A stretch of 64,000 nt of DNA from Akebia trifoliata. Lineage: Eukaryota; Streptophyta; Magnoliopsida; Ranunculales; Lardizabalaceae. The stretch spans positions 27,299,317 through 27,363,316 of the forward strand of contig CM030719.1 in assembly GCA_017979445.1 (NCBI GenBank). Direction: 5' to 3'. The notes below the pieces were generated by a model, which made no database searches, was not told the origin of the DNA, and was given only the letters and a program-made list of their open reading frames with translations. Shown here piece after piece: positions 1-10,274 of the stretch. The translations under genes and the position numbers were made by a program. Within the stretch, counting starts at the first letter, position 1. Each line of letters starts with the position of its first letter.

Positions 1-10
1 ATATATATAT

Positions 11-376
11 AGGTCTCGTTCCCCACCCTACGCTTTACTAAACGTGTTTTGTCCTACATGGGTTAGAAGTTTTGGAATAGGCTGATTTTTGGTGAGGATA
101 ATCTCTATGGTGAGGAGATCATCCTCACTAAAAATCAGCCCAATCCAAAACTTCTAACCCCATAAAAAATGGTTTACAAAAAATGGATGGTCCACGATTT
201 TTCAACTTGTAAACATTGGGCTAGAAATTTCGAAATGGACTGGTTTTTTGTGAGGATGATCTCCTAACCATAGAGATCATCCTCACCAAAAATCAGCCCA
301 TTCCAAAACTTCTAACCCATGTAAGATAAAAATGGTTAGGCAAATTGTTGGGTAAATGGTTGGGTGCCGAACTGAC

Positions 377-378
<2 letters not shown>
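11..378. mobile_element. Palindromic element flanked by (TA)n, copy 1
   Basis: A 368-bp element between a short TA run (1-10) and a longer one (379-416). Its two ends are inverted copies of a segment reading roughly 'accctacgctttac...gttttgtcctacatggg'. Inside are two further inverted pairs built on 'ttttggtgaggatgat' and its complement. The same structure occurs at 27671-27806, 27823-28191 and 28228-28603, each bounded by TA repeats. No open frame. It resembles microsatellite-targeting MITEs such as rice Micron in its choice of site; relationship by sequence is not claimed. Confidence 0.7.

Positions 379-416
<38 letters not shown>
379..416. repeat. (TA)n microsatellite
   Basis: A nearly pure TA dinucleotide run directly abutting the palindromic element and ending at a tRNA-like SINE head. 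Confidence 0.95.
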
Positions 417-419
<3 letters not shown>

Positions 420-421
420 GT

Positions 422-520
422 GTGACCACCTCTAGGCTCAGTGGTAAAATTAGCAATAACAATTTACTCCCTCTTGTCGTGTGTTCGAAATTGGATAGCC
501 TCTTGATGTAACTTAAATGA
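422..520 (+). mobile_element. SINE head fragment
   Basis: It contains a pol III A-box-like stretch (taggctcagtggtaaa, from 433) and a B-box-like stretch (gtgttcgaaattgg, from about 481), spaced as in tRNA-derived SINEs. The 3' body is not clearly delimited. DNA from 520 to 1275 shows no gene or recognisable element. Confidence 0.5.
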
Positions 521-1275
521 TGTCATCTTGAAGTCGTCATCATCATAAAAAATTTAATTTAAAATTAGGATTAGTGAACGAAAGTAGAACTGGCAGTCAT
601 TTATTTCTGAAATCATGTCTTAATAATGTCAATTTGAAGGTGTTATGTGTCGAATTATCTCAATTAGCATTCTTTTTTGTCTTTCTTTGGTATCTCATTT
701 ATCTCCATTAGCATTCTTGTAAACCCTTTAACTTGCGTATCTCATTTTAATTGGGATTATAGTCATCCTTCATTCACTTGTCCAATTACACTATTTGTTT
801 GGCAATTGATCGACTGTATTGGATAGATTTTTGCCAAATTTTAAAGCAAACTCGAAGATTAGATGGAAATAACACATTTTTGCTACATTATGGTTGATGT
901 CATATCATGGGTCATAGTTTTAAAACTCGTGGTGTAGACTCTGTTGGATTTCGAGGTGGTTCAGCCTCAAAAATCGTTCTACATAACTAATTAAGTCAAA
1001 CTCATAAAATTATTGAGTCAACTTTTCCACTTGGCCAAGTCAACTCCAAAATACACGAGTTAGGTCAGAAACTTGCCCAGTTATTCGTCTATCTATAATT
1101 ATGATAATGTTTTTATGGATGTTAAAAATATAAATATTTACTTATTTTAAAATATTAAAAACTAATTTTCAAATAATTATATATTTTAACTATATTAATT
1201 TGACTCTTTCAAGTAGACTTTCATGTTTTCTACTTGACTCGACTATCCCAGTCGAGTTATGGAGTTCTAAAATTA

Positions 1276-1486
1276 GAATCGTGATAATTTGACTACCCCA
1301 CCTACTCAATTGAATACCTCACGTGACAAGTTTGAAAATCGTAGATCTACTCTTTGGGATATACAATTCCCTCAATGTATATGTGGGGAAGTGCACCCGT
1401 GTATCCCGAAGAGTACAGATGTACGGTTCCAAACTTGTCAGGTGTTCAATTGAGTTTGACACGTGTGATAGTCAATATCATGATTC
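1276..1486. mobile_element. Mutator-like MITE, type B
   Basis: A 211-bp palindrome with termini gaatcgtgataatttgac and the inverse of gtcaatatcatgattc. Candidate 9-bp target duplication ctaaaatta / ttaaaacta (7 of 9 match). Related copies lie at 5819-6047, 16722-16954 and 28658-28880. Confidence 0.65.
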
Positions 1487-1548
1487 TTAAAACTATAGTT
1501 ATGGCACGTACGAATTCATTCAAGCCATGTACATCAGATGACCTAAAA

Positions 1549-1551
<3 letters not shown>

Positions 1552-1587
<36 letters not shown>
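1552..1587. repeat. (CT)n microsatellite / Y-patch
   Basis: A 36-bp CT run about 100 bp upstream of the defensin-like start codon. It could be part of the promoter or 5'-UTR pyrimidine patch; a short GA run follows at about 1646-1659. Confidence 0.9.
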
Positions 1588-1588
<1 letters not shown>

Positions 1589-1690
1589 AAAGCAGTCATC
1601 CACACTTCCAATAAATCTTCATAGAGCACCAAGCCTTAAGTGTCAGAGAGAGAGAGAGATCTTGTGTTGGTTGTTCGATAAGTTGTGAAG

Positions 1691-2115
1691 ATGGTGAAGC
1701 TTTCTCTCTTCCAATACTTTCTTCTCCTCTTGGTTTTCTTCTTAGGTATGTTTTCTTCAACAAACTTCTTTCTTCATTTCATGTTTTTGTACTGGATATT
1801 GTGATACAGGCCTCATCATGAAGATCTAGGGATCTCTACCATGAAACCTTATATCTAAAACAAATTAAACATGATGGGTCATCTAAATTAGTTCAACATG
1901 GTGGGTTACATTTGTTTGTTTGATGTTTTGGTGGTTATGATTGTGCAGTTAAGATCACTGTGGAGGCTAAAAGATGTCAAATAGCCAGTGTTGGATGCAA
2001 TAGCGACGCCATTTGCAACCAACAATGCTTCACAAGATACAATGGGAAAGGAAGTTGCTACAGACCCTCTGCAGCCACTTTCATCATTGAGTGCTTATGC
2101 TGGTACCCATGTTGA
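1691..2115 (+). CDS. Defensin-like cysteine-rich secreted peptide
   Basis: Two exons, 1691-1745 and 1949-2115, joined across a GT-AG intron (1746-1948), give a 73-residue preprotein. Residues 1-25 form a signal peptide (Lys3, then a run of Leu/Phe/Val, Ala25). The mature part of about 48 residues has eight cysteines at 28, 35, 41, 45, 55, 67, 69 and 73. The CxxxC (41-45) and CxC (67-69) pair is the hallmark of the cysteine-stabilised alpha-beta fold of plant defensin-like (DEFL) peptides. The intron splitting the signal peptide from the cysteine domain is typical of that family. Such peptides are secreted and act as antimicrobials or in cell signalling; which applies here is unknown. The final cysteine is the last residue. 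The start is the first ATG after the CT-rich leader. Confidence 0.85.
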
Positions 2116-2429
2116 TCTCATCTCAAATTTATATATATTTGGGACAAACAGTGATGAAGTTTAGAACTGTAATAAAGAGTTGGATAACTTTTGTTTTATT
2201 TCTTTTTTCCTTTTTTAGTTTTTATTTTTATCATTTGTATATCATGCCCCCCCCCCCCCCCCCCCAAAAAAAAAAAAAAAGGCTTTATATATCCTCAGAT
2301 GTATTCTGATTTGTAGCAGTTGGAAGGAATGGGAAATGACCGAATGAACCTCACTTTATAGGGTCCCTTAATCTAATGTTATATGGGTATTATAGGGAGA
2401 ATGTCGTAGACATGATTCCATGGGTTAAG

Positions 2430-2462
<33 letters not shown>

Positions 2463-3264
2463 ACATCATATATATGTTGGAATCATTAATTGATCAATTT
2501 GAAATGATAACGACTTAATTAATTGCAAGAGCGGAGTTCTGTCAACTGAGCTATATCTGAACCAAATGAAGTACACATGAAGGAGTTAAATTCATCTCCT
2601 ATTATTGTCTCTGGTGCTACTTTGCCATCTTGCCTTGAACCCAAGCCCTTTGAAGTAAATCATCGCACCTACAACACAACAAAATTGGGAGATAATTATT
2701 AGTAGAATAGTTTTGGGCTGGAGTGATAAATCCTTTCCAAAGGCAGTGCATACTATTTATTGTGTTTGCTACGTCGCTCCAATTGTGCTTGTTCTTCCTT
2801 TCTTTGAACTATGACAACCTCTATGTGTATCCACCATGAATTTAATCCTAGGATGTAAATTTGTGGAAACTATTTTTCAAGAAATCATTTTCCAAGAAAG
2901 TAGATTTCCCAAAAGATGTTTGCCTATGTTTGATATGAAAATGGCGAAAGAGAGTTTGTTTTTAGTTTTGGGGATGGAGGAATAAGTTAGGATTTTCCCA
3001 TCTTATTCCTTTGCTCCCACTTCACTGCCATAAACTGAGTTAATACATGCTTCAATCACACCATCTTATTTTGTATTAATTACAAATATTTAAATTCTTA
3101 AAAATTGATTATTCATATAAAATAACACCAAAAAAGATCCAAATGAATTGAGTGCCCAAGTGTTTCTGACCCTTTAATTGGTTTTTTTGGCCTAGCCAAG
3201 GGACCCAGGTCTGATTCACATGGGCTATAGATTGCTCGAAACGAAATCAATTCAAAACAGTCAA

Positions 3265-3300
<36 letters not shown>

Positions 3301-3316
3301 ACACCTTAATTTTGAA
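2116..3316. other. Intergenic, simple repeats only
   Basis: No gene seen apart from the plastid-like scrap annotated separately. It holds a poly-C/poly-A run (2246-2280), a poly-T run (about 2431-2454) and a (GA)n run (about 3272-3297) close to the 3' end of the first GNAT gene. Confidence 0.7.
2509..2557 (-). pseudogene. Plastid trnA(UGC) 5'-exon-like fragment
   Basis: On the minus strand this reads gatatagctcagttg, two changes, then actccgctcttgcaa and a gtcgtt remnant. That matches the first exon and intron start of chloroplast tRNA-Ala(UGC), including the A-box and the anticodon arm ending in TGCAA. About 50 bp survive, with small changes and an insertion, and the second exon is missing, so it cannot make a tRNA. 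Best read as a small nuclear plastid insertion. The comparison is from memory of the plastid gene, not a search. Confidence 0.6.
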
Positions 3317-3847
3317 TTATGAACTGGGTATGGGATCTGTGGATAAAAAGCTATAGATAACATTGTCTATAGTCCTCCCTTTAATAACAATATTTTTCCT
3401 CAAGAGACCCTCCTTGAGGAAACCAGCCTTCTCTAGGACCCTTTGAGAGGCCTTGTTCTCTACATCAACAAAAGCTTGCAACCTCTCCATGTTCGGAAAG
3501 TCTCTAAACACATTAGAAATAGCCATTTTCACAGCTATTGTTACAATCCCTTGGCCCCAATACTGAGCAGCTAAGGCGTACCCGATGTCTCCCCTGCATA
3601 CATATTCACCGGATCCCGGAAAGATGGAGATGACTCCAATCGAACGGTCATCCAAACATATGGATCGACGCCATGGGTGAGGAATGGCAACCTCCTTAAG
3701 GTGGATCAAAGCTTCTTCCCTAGAGGTGAAGGCTATCATTCTGGTGAATTTTACAACCTGTTCATCACCTGCCCACACCAAGAAATCATCGACATCAGAA
3801 AGTTTGAATGGCCGGAGAGATATTCTTGACGACAAATTCATCTCCAT
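3317..3847 (-). CDS. GNAT N-acetyltransferase (RimJ/RimL type), array copy 1
   Basis: An intronless 176-residue protein of the Acetyltransf_3 family, the plant group of small RimJ/RimL-like acyl-CoA N-acyltransferases. The N-terminal strand carries SLRPFKLSDVDDFLVWA (residues 10-26). The acetyl-CoA-binding region is GYALAAQYWGQGIVT (89-103), with the Q-G-x-V/A loop. The C-terminal VENKASQRVLEKAGF motif (129-143) is diagnostic. Substrate unknown. An upstream in-frame ATG (end 3922) would add 25 hydrophobic residues, but it lies directly beside a TATA box (3925-3932), where transcription cannot yet have started, so the ATG at 3847 is preferred. It is the most diverged member of a four-copy tandem array on this strand (6.1, 8.9 and 10.3 kb). 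All key motifs are intact. Confidence 0.85.
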   Translation of the reverse strand: MEMNLSSRISLRPFKLSDVDDFLVWAGDEQVVKFTRMIAFTSREEALIHLKEVAIPHPWRRSICLDDRSIGVISIFPGSGEYVCRGDIGYALAAQYWGQGIVTIAVKMAISNVFRDFPNMERLQAFVDVENKASQRVLEKAGFLKEGLLRKNIVIKGRTIDNVIYSFLSTDPIPSS

Positions 3848-3924
3848 CTCAAAAATGATGGTGACGGAAACGATAATAATTAAAATAGTGATATTTAAGA
3901 TTAGGCTGAATGGTTTGTTCAAGG

Positions 3925-3932
3925 TTATATAA
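3925..3932 (-). promoter_or_regulatory. TATA box of GNAT copy 1
   Basis: TTATATAA on the minus strand, about 80 bp upstream of the chosen ATG. The same arrangement (TATA 50-65 bp upstream of ATG) is seen at the other array members. Confidence 0.6.
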
Positions 3933-3949
3933 GAATGGGCAATACCATT

Positions 3950-5297
3950 GAATATTTAATGAATTGGCCTTTTGAAATAGGGACACATACAAGTTTAAAA
4001 AATTGTGTATTTTAGTATGTCAAAACAATTCTAAATGCATAATGCAGACTTTGTACATTTGAACCCATAATTTTATATTAATCATGTTGTTATCTTCCAA
4101 TGAACAGCTTCTGATCAATGAGATATTCAACTAATATTATTAAAAAAAAACCTTTGTTAACTTGGTAGTCATGCTAGCCCAAGTCGTTGAATAGCATGAT
4201 CCCGCACCATGCGGCATAAAATGCCTTGTGCCATTAGTGAGAACGTCAAAATGTCGTGTGAGCCAAGTCTTAGTGGCATACCATGGAAGTTTCTAAGAAT
4301 GACAGTCTAAGACATTAGCTGTGTATATGGTACTATGGAGAATTATAAATATACTATACAAAATGGGGTCATGTGGCATACTATGATGGCACACACGTTG
4401 GTTTCTAATATGATGCATCTCTTTTAATCGATAATTTGTACAATAGATTCGACAATGCATGGAGTAAGATAGAGAATAGGATGTGGTGGTATGGGTGGTG
4501 CCAGTTTCAATTTCCATGATCTTCATGTTGGAGTGAAGTAGTCAACATCCTATGGTTATGTGGTTCATGTGATTGTATTTCGACGATTGAGTCAATAATT
4601 TTTTTGTGGAATAACGGTACATTTGTGTGAAGTTGAGATATCAACATGCTTTCTTTTGTTGTCTTGGAATAAATTTTACAAATTCCTAATCATATCACAT
4701 GGCAACCTGCCTATGTCACCTACGAAAATGTTGACGTGTGCCTATTCCTAAGCTTCATGTCAACTTATCCCACCTGTTGGTCGTGTGTTGTGTCAATGCA
4801 ATATCACAGTCTACCTATTCATCACACCATTTATATTTGGAGACGCACGGGTTTTCCATCATTTTACAGATTGAATCTCAAATCAAATCTGGAGTTGTTG
4901 CGTAGACCGCGTGAGAGCTTCTTGGTCATGCATTGTGAACTCTGGAGTCAGGGATTTGCTCCCAAGACTCTGTATTATAGAGTTATTGCTTTCTTGGGAT
5001 TCAACAGATCAATATAGCTTTTGGACTCTGGGACAAATTTTTTATGCTCACATGTTTAAAGGACATGATGGAATAATTATTAACTTAATTACTGAATTTA
5101 TATCCGATGTCACATAATCCATGTAACTAATTCAGACCCATATTTCATTTTATATTTTACTTGAAGCCTAACATGTCAAAGCTTATTTTGGAGCAGCAGA
5201 TTCAGCCCTGATCGAAATCAAGTAACAATATTGGGGCCCTTGTTGACAAAACCCACACCTATGACTCATTTAACAAAAGTTTATCATTTGATTTGAT
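3950..5297. other. Intergenic, nothing recognised
   Basis: AT-rich single-copy-looking DNA. Open frames here (4293-4526, 4736-5117) show no protein features and are probably chance. Confidence 0.6.
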
Positions 5298-5494
5298 AGG
5301 GGTGCGCCAGGCCCAATGCAGTAGTGCAACGCATGGGCGACACTTGAAGGGCCCAATAGCAAGCTATTGTGATGGACCTTCCCCCAAAGAAAAATTAATT
5401 TAATATCATGTGGGCCGATGGCCCACGTATCAGATATTAAACTGATAAGAACAGATACTACACTTGATCTTAGCCAAAAGGCCGAGAAAGGTAT
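5298..5494 (-). ncRNA. U2: U2 snRNA, copy 1
   Basis: The minus strand begins AUACCUUUCUCGGCCUUUUG, the conserved 5' end of U2. The branch-point recognition GUAGUA lies at 5456-5461, followed by stem IIa/IIb, an AUUUUU-type Sm site and two 3' stem-loops. Length of about 197 nt matches plant U2 (about 196). The first 100 nt are essentially identical to copy 2 at 12184. The 3' half differs at several places, including an extra base in the terminal stem-loop (cccaatgcag against cccgtgcag). A USE promoter element is present, but the TATA position is degenerate (TACAAAA), so expression may be weak. U2 is the spliceosomal RNA that pairs with the intron branch site. Confidence 0.9.
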
Positions 5495-5520
5495 GCTTTG
5501 TTTTGTTTTTTCAAGTCTTA

Positions 5521-5527
5521 TTTTGTA
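5521..5527 (-). promoter_or_regulatory. Degenerate TATA position of U2 copy 1
   Basis: At the place where copy 2 has TATAAAA, this copy reads TACAAAA. Position is about -27 to -33 from the RNA start and 35 bp from the USE. Confidence 0.5.
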
Positions 5528-5561
5528 GGCTTTGTTCTTTGTTCCACTTTTTCTTATTAAC

Positions 5562-5572
5562 CGATGTGGGAC
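5562..5572 (-). promoter_or_regulatory. USE promoter element of U2 copy 1
   Basis: Minus strand GTCCCACATCG, a perfect match to the plant snRNA Upstream Sequence Element RTCCCACATCG, about 70 bp upstream of the RNA start. The spacing of about 34 bp to the TATA position is the four-turn arrangement of RNA polymerase II snRNA genes. Confidence 0.9.
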
Positions 5573-5818
5573 TTTAACAAAGAAGGATAAAATTGTTCAC
5601 TTCAAGGCTGCAGTCAACATTTAGGTTTATTTCTACCATACAGGTTTCTCTCAAAGGCGTTAGTTTGCTCAAATCCATTTGATAGAAATCATCAATCAGA
5701 CCAATTTTTCGAATGTGAGCCCACTAAGACTAAGTGGGTGGTCAAAAATTCATAGATCGGTGGGTCTAGAAATAAAATAAAATAATTCATTTATTCATTA
5801 AAATCATAATAACCGAAA

Positions 5819-6047
5819 GAGCTGTGATAACCTAACTCCCACCAACGTGACATACTCGAAATACTCTCCCGACGTGGCATGTGCTAGAATCATAGATTTT
5901 TGCCTCGGGATACTCCTCTACACATCCTTATAAATATGTACAGTTGTGTATACTGATGCAAAAAGATCTTTGATTCTAGCACATACCACATCAGGAGAGT
6001 ATTTTGAGAATGCCTCGTGGGTGGGGGGAGTCCGAAAATCATTACTC
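5819..6047. mobile_element. Mutator-like MITE, type B
   Basis: A 229-bp palindrome with termini gagctgtgataacctaac and the inverse of a segment ending attactc. Flanks taaccgaaa / caacctaaa match 7 of 9. It sits just past the stop codon of GNAT copy 2. The matching place after copy 3 (around 8925) reads straight through, so this insertion came after the gene duplication. Confidence 0.7.
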
Positions 6048-6063
6048 CAACCTAAAACCACAT

Positions 6064-6601
6064 TCAATCAAGCTTGGGATCGTTAGAGAGAAGGCTATAC
6101 AAAACCATATCCCTAGTACTACCCTTTAGAATAAAATACTTCCTAAGAACACCCTCCTTCATGAACCCAGCCTTCTCTAGAACCCTCTTTGAGCCCAGAT
6201 TTTCGACCTCAACCAGAGCTTCAAGTCTCTCTAAATGTGGCCACTCGCTGAAGATAGTGGCCACAACCATCTTCACAGCTCCCTTGGCCCCAATACTTAG
6301 ATGCTAGAACATAACCAAGCTCGCCTCGACATCTATCGTTTCCAGAATTTTGAGTGAACAAAATTGCTCCAATTGCACGGTTTTCAAGGCAAATTGCTCT
6401 GAACCATGGGTGTGGGATAATAGTGTCTTTGATGTAATTTACAGCATCTTCTCTCGAGGTGCAAGTGTCCCAAGTACAGAAACGTGACACCAGGTCATCG
6501 GTTGCCCATACCATGAAATCATCGACATCTGAAAGATCCAAGGGCCGTAAAGAGATTCCAGACAACACCTCAACTTCCTCCCTGGAACAACTTTTCTCCA
6601 T
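6064..6601 (-). pseudogene. GNAT N-acetyltransferase pseudogene, array copy 2
   Basis: Same gene as copy 4 (10275-10823), beginning MEKSC at 6601 and ending DPKLD before the stop at 6064. The frame breaks in the acetyl-CoA-binding loop. After YWGQG the codons for IVTQAL are damaged by a net 11-base deletion near 6280-6285, so the C-terminal half continues in another frame (from KMVVATIF). Both halves are otherwise free of stops and closely similar to copy 4, so the break is recent. The upstream TATA (about 6648-6656) is retained, and a long T run follows the ATG region in the leader. A truncated product of about 125 residues lacking the core of the fold could still be made. Confidence 0.85.
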
Positions 6602-6860
6602 TTTTTTTTTTTGGGTACATTTCATGATGGTGATCTAAGGCAGGCCTCTTTATATAAAGTAAGACACATTATGAACTTATTTACAAGGCTAGACATTTTT
6701 GGTTGAGAGCCGCCCTCGTGGACCACTTATAAAAAGGAGTAGTATTGAGCAAGAAAGTATTGTATGAAAGACCATAGTGGACTAATAGTTGTCTACTGGC
6801 TATGTAACATTGACCAATTTGAGCAAAATCAAAAGAACTTGTTATAAAAAAAATTAAAAA

Positions 6861-7014
6861 TAAAACATTAAAATTGACATCGATTCACACGTTGCTGATG
6901 TAGATGTGTGTATGGAGCCATAGATACTTTTCATCGAGATATGAGTGAAAAGCATCTATGGTTCTAGACATCGGCAATGTGTGAATTGATTTCAGTTTTA
7001 ATGTTGCACGACTA
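6861..7014. mobile_element. Mutator-like MITE, type A
   Basis: A roughly 154-bp palindrome centred on 'atagatacttttcatcgagatat...agtgaaaagcatctatgg', a core shared by about a dozen elements in this window. Arms contain ttcacacgttgctgatg and its near-complement. Target duplication not clear here. Confidence 0.6.
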
Positions 7015-7030
7015 AAGAAGAAAGTCGTGC

Positions 7031-7700
7031 TACATTGACTTGGCACAGCAGTGACAACCATAAACCATAGATTTCTTTCTTTGAGATATAAGTTTAAAAA
7101 AAAAAAAAAATTAATGATTCTCTACGCACCCTGTTTCCTAGAAAGTCAGTCCAGCATTTAACATAAACAAATAGAAATGAATATTGTTGTCTTTAAAATT
7201 GTACTATTTGCACTACTTTGCAATGAATTACTAATAAATTCAACTTTAGGATACAAAAAAATAGTGCAATTGGACAACCGATAGAACTTGCTTATTTATA
7301 CTAGAAGATGATGAGCTAATGCACATGAATCTAAAGGACTTATTTTTAATTTAAAAGATTAATTAAAAGGTGATTTTGACGATTACATGGTAAAGAGGAT
7401 ATTTTTATAATTTTAAAAACTAATCAATGTAATTATAAAAAAAGTGGAAAATGCAATTTTCTTTGTTTTTGACTAAAATGACCATGATCATATTAAGTTT
7501 GAATGTTAAGCTGGGGGTATTTTTTGACTCCAAATTTTGTTGTCAAGTCATTTCTACTCCACCTTCTATCTTTATAATAGTAAATGTAGAGACTCAAATT
7601 TGAACATGCCCTCTATGTAAACTGTTCAAAATACCTAAAATTGGAATGGGCCCCAAAGCCTAAACCTCAAAAAAAAAAAAAAAAAAAAACTTGTCTATTT
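7031..7700. other. Intergenic, AT-rich
   Basis: No gene or element recognised; several A runs. Confidence 0.6.
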
Positions 7701-7734
7701 TTTTAAAAAATGGCATAAGCCTCTTTTTTTGCTT

Positions 7735-8530
7735 GACCCATGGGCTAAAAACCTACCCCTCGCTTTTAACCTCATCTCTCAACCCAACCCAACCCAATCC
7801 TCTACATACCCTAACCCAATCAAAGTCAACCTAACCCCTAAACCCATTAGACCTAAAGCCCAAAATCATTATCCTAAGCCCAAGTCTCCATCGAAGCCTA
7901 ACAATCACCACAATGATTTAAAAATCATCAAAATGTGACACATGTCACCACCACAACATATCTTCATAATCCATCTACCTATCCTAATCACCTTTTTCTA
8001 AAAAGTTAAACTATCCATATTTCAACTCACACCTATGTCATGACTTACCCCCCATCATTCTCTCAAAATCCCTCATCACAAATCACCCCCACACCCCTTC
8101 TCCCTAATTAACTCACTTAACACACTCATACACCCCCATACCCTTGGGACACATGTCACCATCCTCTCCACCCTTACAAAAAAATTATTAACCACTCTCT
8201 TATATCCCTATTCTTCTAATCAAAACTTACTCAATTCAACTCATCTAATACTCAACCCAAATAAGTTGAAAGACTTAATACATTTGGATAAAAAAAAACT
8301 ACTCACTTACATCCTTTTTCACAAATATCATTTTTCCAACTCTAAATCCCACACACTTTGCTCATCAACCTCATGTCAATCTACACCTTACCACCCTTTC
8401 ACCCCCACTTTATCCTTAAAAGTCACCTCCAAAGTTCTATATCTCTCTCTCTCCCCCCCCCCCCCCTTCCATTCTCAACACAAAACCCCCAATAATTGAA
8501 CCCATTATAAAGATACACTCTCTTTCAACT
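7735..8530. other. G-poor, strand-asymmetric tract
   Basis: About 800 bp in which the plus strand is nearly free of G and rich in C, A and T, with many aaccc and ccctaa words, a poly-C run (about 8453-8466) and a CT patch. It ends with a TATA-like element (ttataaaga, about 8506) and a pyrimidine-rich leader-like stretch. No convincing protein. It may be part of an LTR, or a relic of a low-complexity repeat. Confidence 0.45.
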
Positions 8531-8939
8531 CTCTCACAACTTCTACTCTACAAGTATATCAAGTTTAAGACCAAGAAGTTCATTTTAAAGATAAAAAAGA
8601 AGACACAAAGAAAATCAAGTCAAGAAAGATAGAGTAAGGTTAAAAAAAGAAATAAAAATTATCATTTTCCCCTTTCTCTCCCTTCTATACTTTTCCTCTT
8701 TACTTATTACTTTTCATTTTACTTTTTCTAAAACAACCCTAAGATATAGTGTATATCCTCCCTTACTTCCGGTAGATTGGGTTTCAGTTTGGTTGAAAGA
8801 TAGGAGTTAAAAACCCTTTTAAAAATCTTTCTTAAAAACTCCTAACAACTTGCACCCACCACATAATATCAAAAAAAAAAAAATAATAATAATAATACAA
8901 TAATATCATCCATTCAAATCATAGTAACCCAAAACCATA

Positions 8940-9302
8940 GTCAATCAACTTGGGATTATTAGAAAGAAGGCTATATAAAACCATATCCCTAGTACTACCC
9001 TTTAGAATAAAATAATTCATAAGATTTTCGATGTCAACCAGAGCTTCAAGCCTCTCTAAATGTGGCCACTCGTTGAAGATAGTGGCAACAACCATCTTCA
9101 CAGCTTGTGCCGCAATCCCTTGACCTCCAATATTTAGATGCTAGAACATAACCAAGCTCGCCTCAGCATCTATCGTTGCCAGAATTTTGGGTGACCAAAA
9201 TTCCCTCAATTGGGCATTTTTCTAGGCAAATTGCTCTGAACCATCGGTGTGGGATGATAGTGTCTTTGACGTAATTCAGAGCTTCAAGCCCTTCTCCATT
9301 TT
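8940..9302 (-). pseudogene. GNAT N-acetyltransferase pseudogene, array copy 3
   Basis: A heavily decayed relative of copies 2 and 4. The C-terminal coding part is recognisable (KMVVATIF, EWPHLERLEALVDIENL, then FILKGSTRDMVLYSLLS). About 65 bp encoding the RVLEKAGF motif are deleted, and the N-terminal 45 or so codons up to the leader are deleted at about 9285, with further substitutions and frame breaks. The leader and ATG context are still visible near 9297-9302. It cannot encode a working enzyme. It lies between copy 2 and copy 4 on the same strand, as expected for unequal crossing-over. Confidence 0.85.
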
Positions 9303-9962
9303 TTTTGGTATGTGTCATGATATGGTGATCCAAGGCAGAACTCCTTATATTATGAATTTACTAACAAGGCTAGAAATTTGTGTTGGGAGACGACTTCATG
9401 GACCACTTATAAAAATGGAAAACTAATGTGCAAGAAAGCATTGGATGAAGGACCGAACCTGTAGTGGACTGACAGTTGTGCACTGGCTATGTAACATTGA
9501 CGAATTTGCTCAAAATCAGAAGAACTTGTTATAGAAAAATTGAACCAAATTTGATTCAATAATTGCTTAAAAGGCACAATGAATATTGTTGTCTTTAATA
9601 TACTATTTATTCTACTGAGCAATGAATTACCAATAAATTTAATTTGATTCATGCATTTATGAATCTTCATCAAATATTTATAAAAACATCGATTTTTTCA
9701 CCGAGAAGTTAAAAAAATGGGCTTTGGACATCGATTTTTCCATAAAAAATGTCAAACCTCGAAATAGATTGAAAATTGCATCTAAATCTTTAAAAGTGTT
9801 ATTATATCGTTCTCCATCCATTTTTTACCACAAAATATCATCGGAATGGATCATAATTTCTGTTCAAAAACTTAAGTAAGTTTAAGTGAGAAAAAGGTAT
9901 TTTGAGTAAGATACATTTCTTAAGGTGAAGAAGGAGCATTTAGAAATGAAGATTTTACTAAG
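9303..9962. other. Upstream remnant of GNAT copy 3 and unassigned DNA
   Basis: The stretch to about 9500 is alignable by eye to the upstream region of GNAT copy 2 (words such as gaccacttataaaaa and tgtaacattgacgaattt). The rest shows no gene. Confidence 0.55.
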
Positions 9963-10124
9963 GAGTCTTGATCATATGCACCATGGTGGAGGATTGAAAC
10001 CCTCCTCCCACACCCCAATACACGTCACGTAGGCAATAATCCAAGGAAATGGCTTACGTAACGTGTATTGGATTGTTGGAGGAGGGCTTCAATCCTCCAC
10101 CTTGGGTGCATACGATCCGCATTC
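9963..10124. mobile_element. Mutator-like MITE, type C
   Basis: A 162-bp palindrome with termini gagtcttgatcatatgcacc and gaatgcggatcgtatgcacc. It is flanked by a perfect 9-bp duplication, TTTACTAAG, at 9954-9962 and 10125-10133. It lies downstream of GNAT copy 4. Confidence 0.85.
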
Positions 10125-10274
10125 TTTACTAAGTAGGTTATAGAAATCATCAATGGGAAGGCCAAAAACTCATAAATGGTTATGATGCACTTGTCATGAA
10201 CATTGTAACAAAACAAGACATATAATGACATTATTCACTCATTAAAATTTCAAATTATAAACCCTAAACCATAA

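Noticed and set aside
6861..7014. microRNA precursor
   Set aside because: The hairpin is a member of a multi-copy MITE family in the same window, so a transposon origin explains it.
7729..7938. 69-codon proline/asparagine-rich open frame
   Set aside because: A product of the G-poor composition of this tract; the composition continues outside the frame and no family is recognised.
8160..8540. Telomere-type repeat array
   Set aside because: Only scattered ccctaa-like words in a G-poor tract, no regular tandem of the heptamer.
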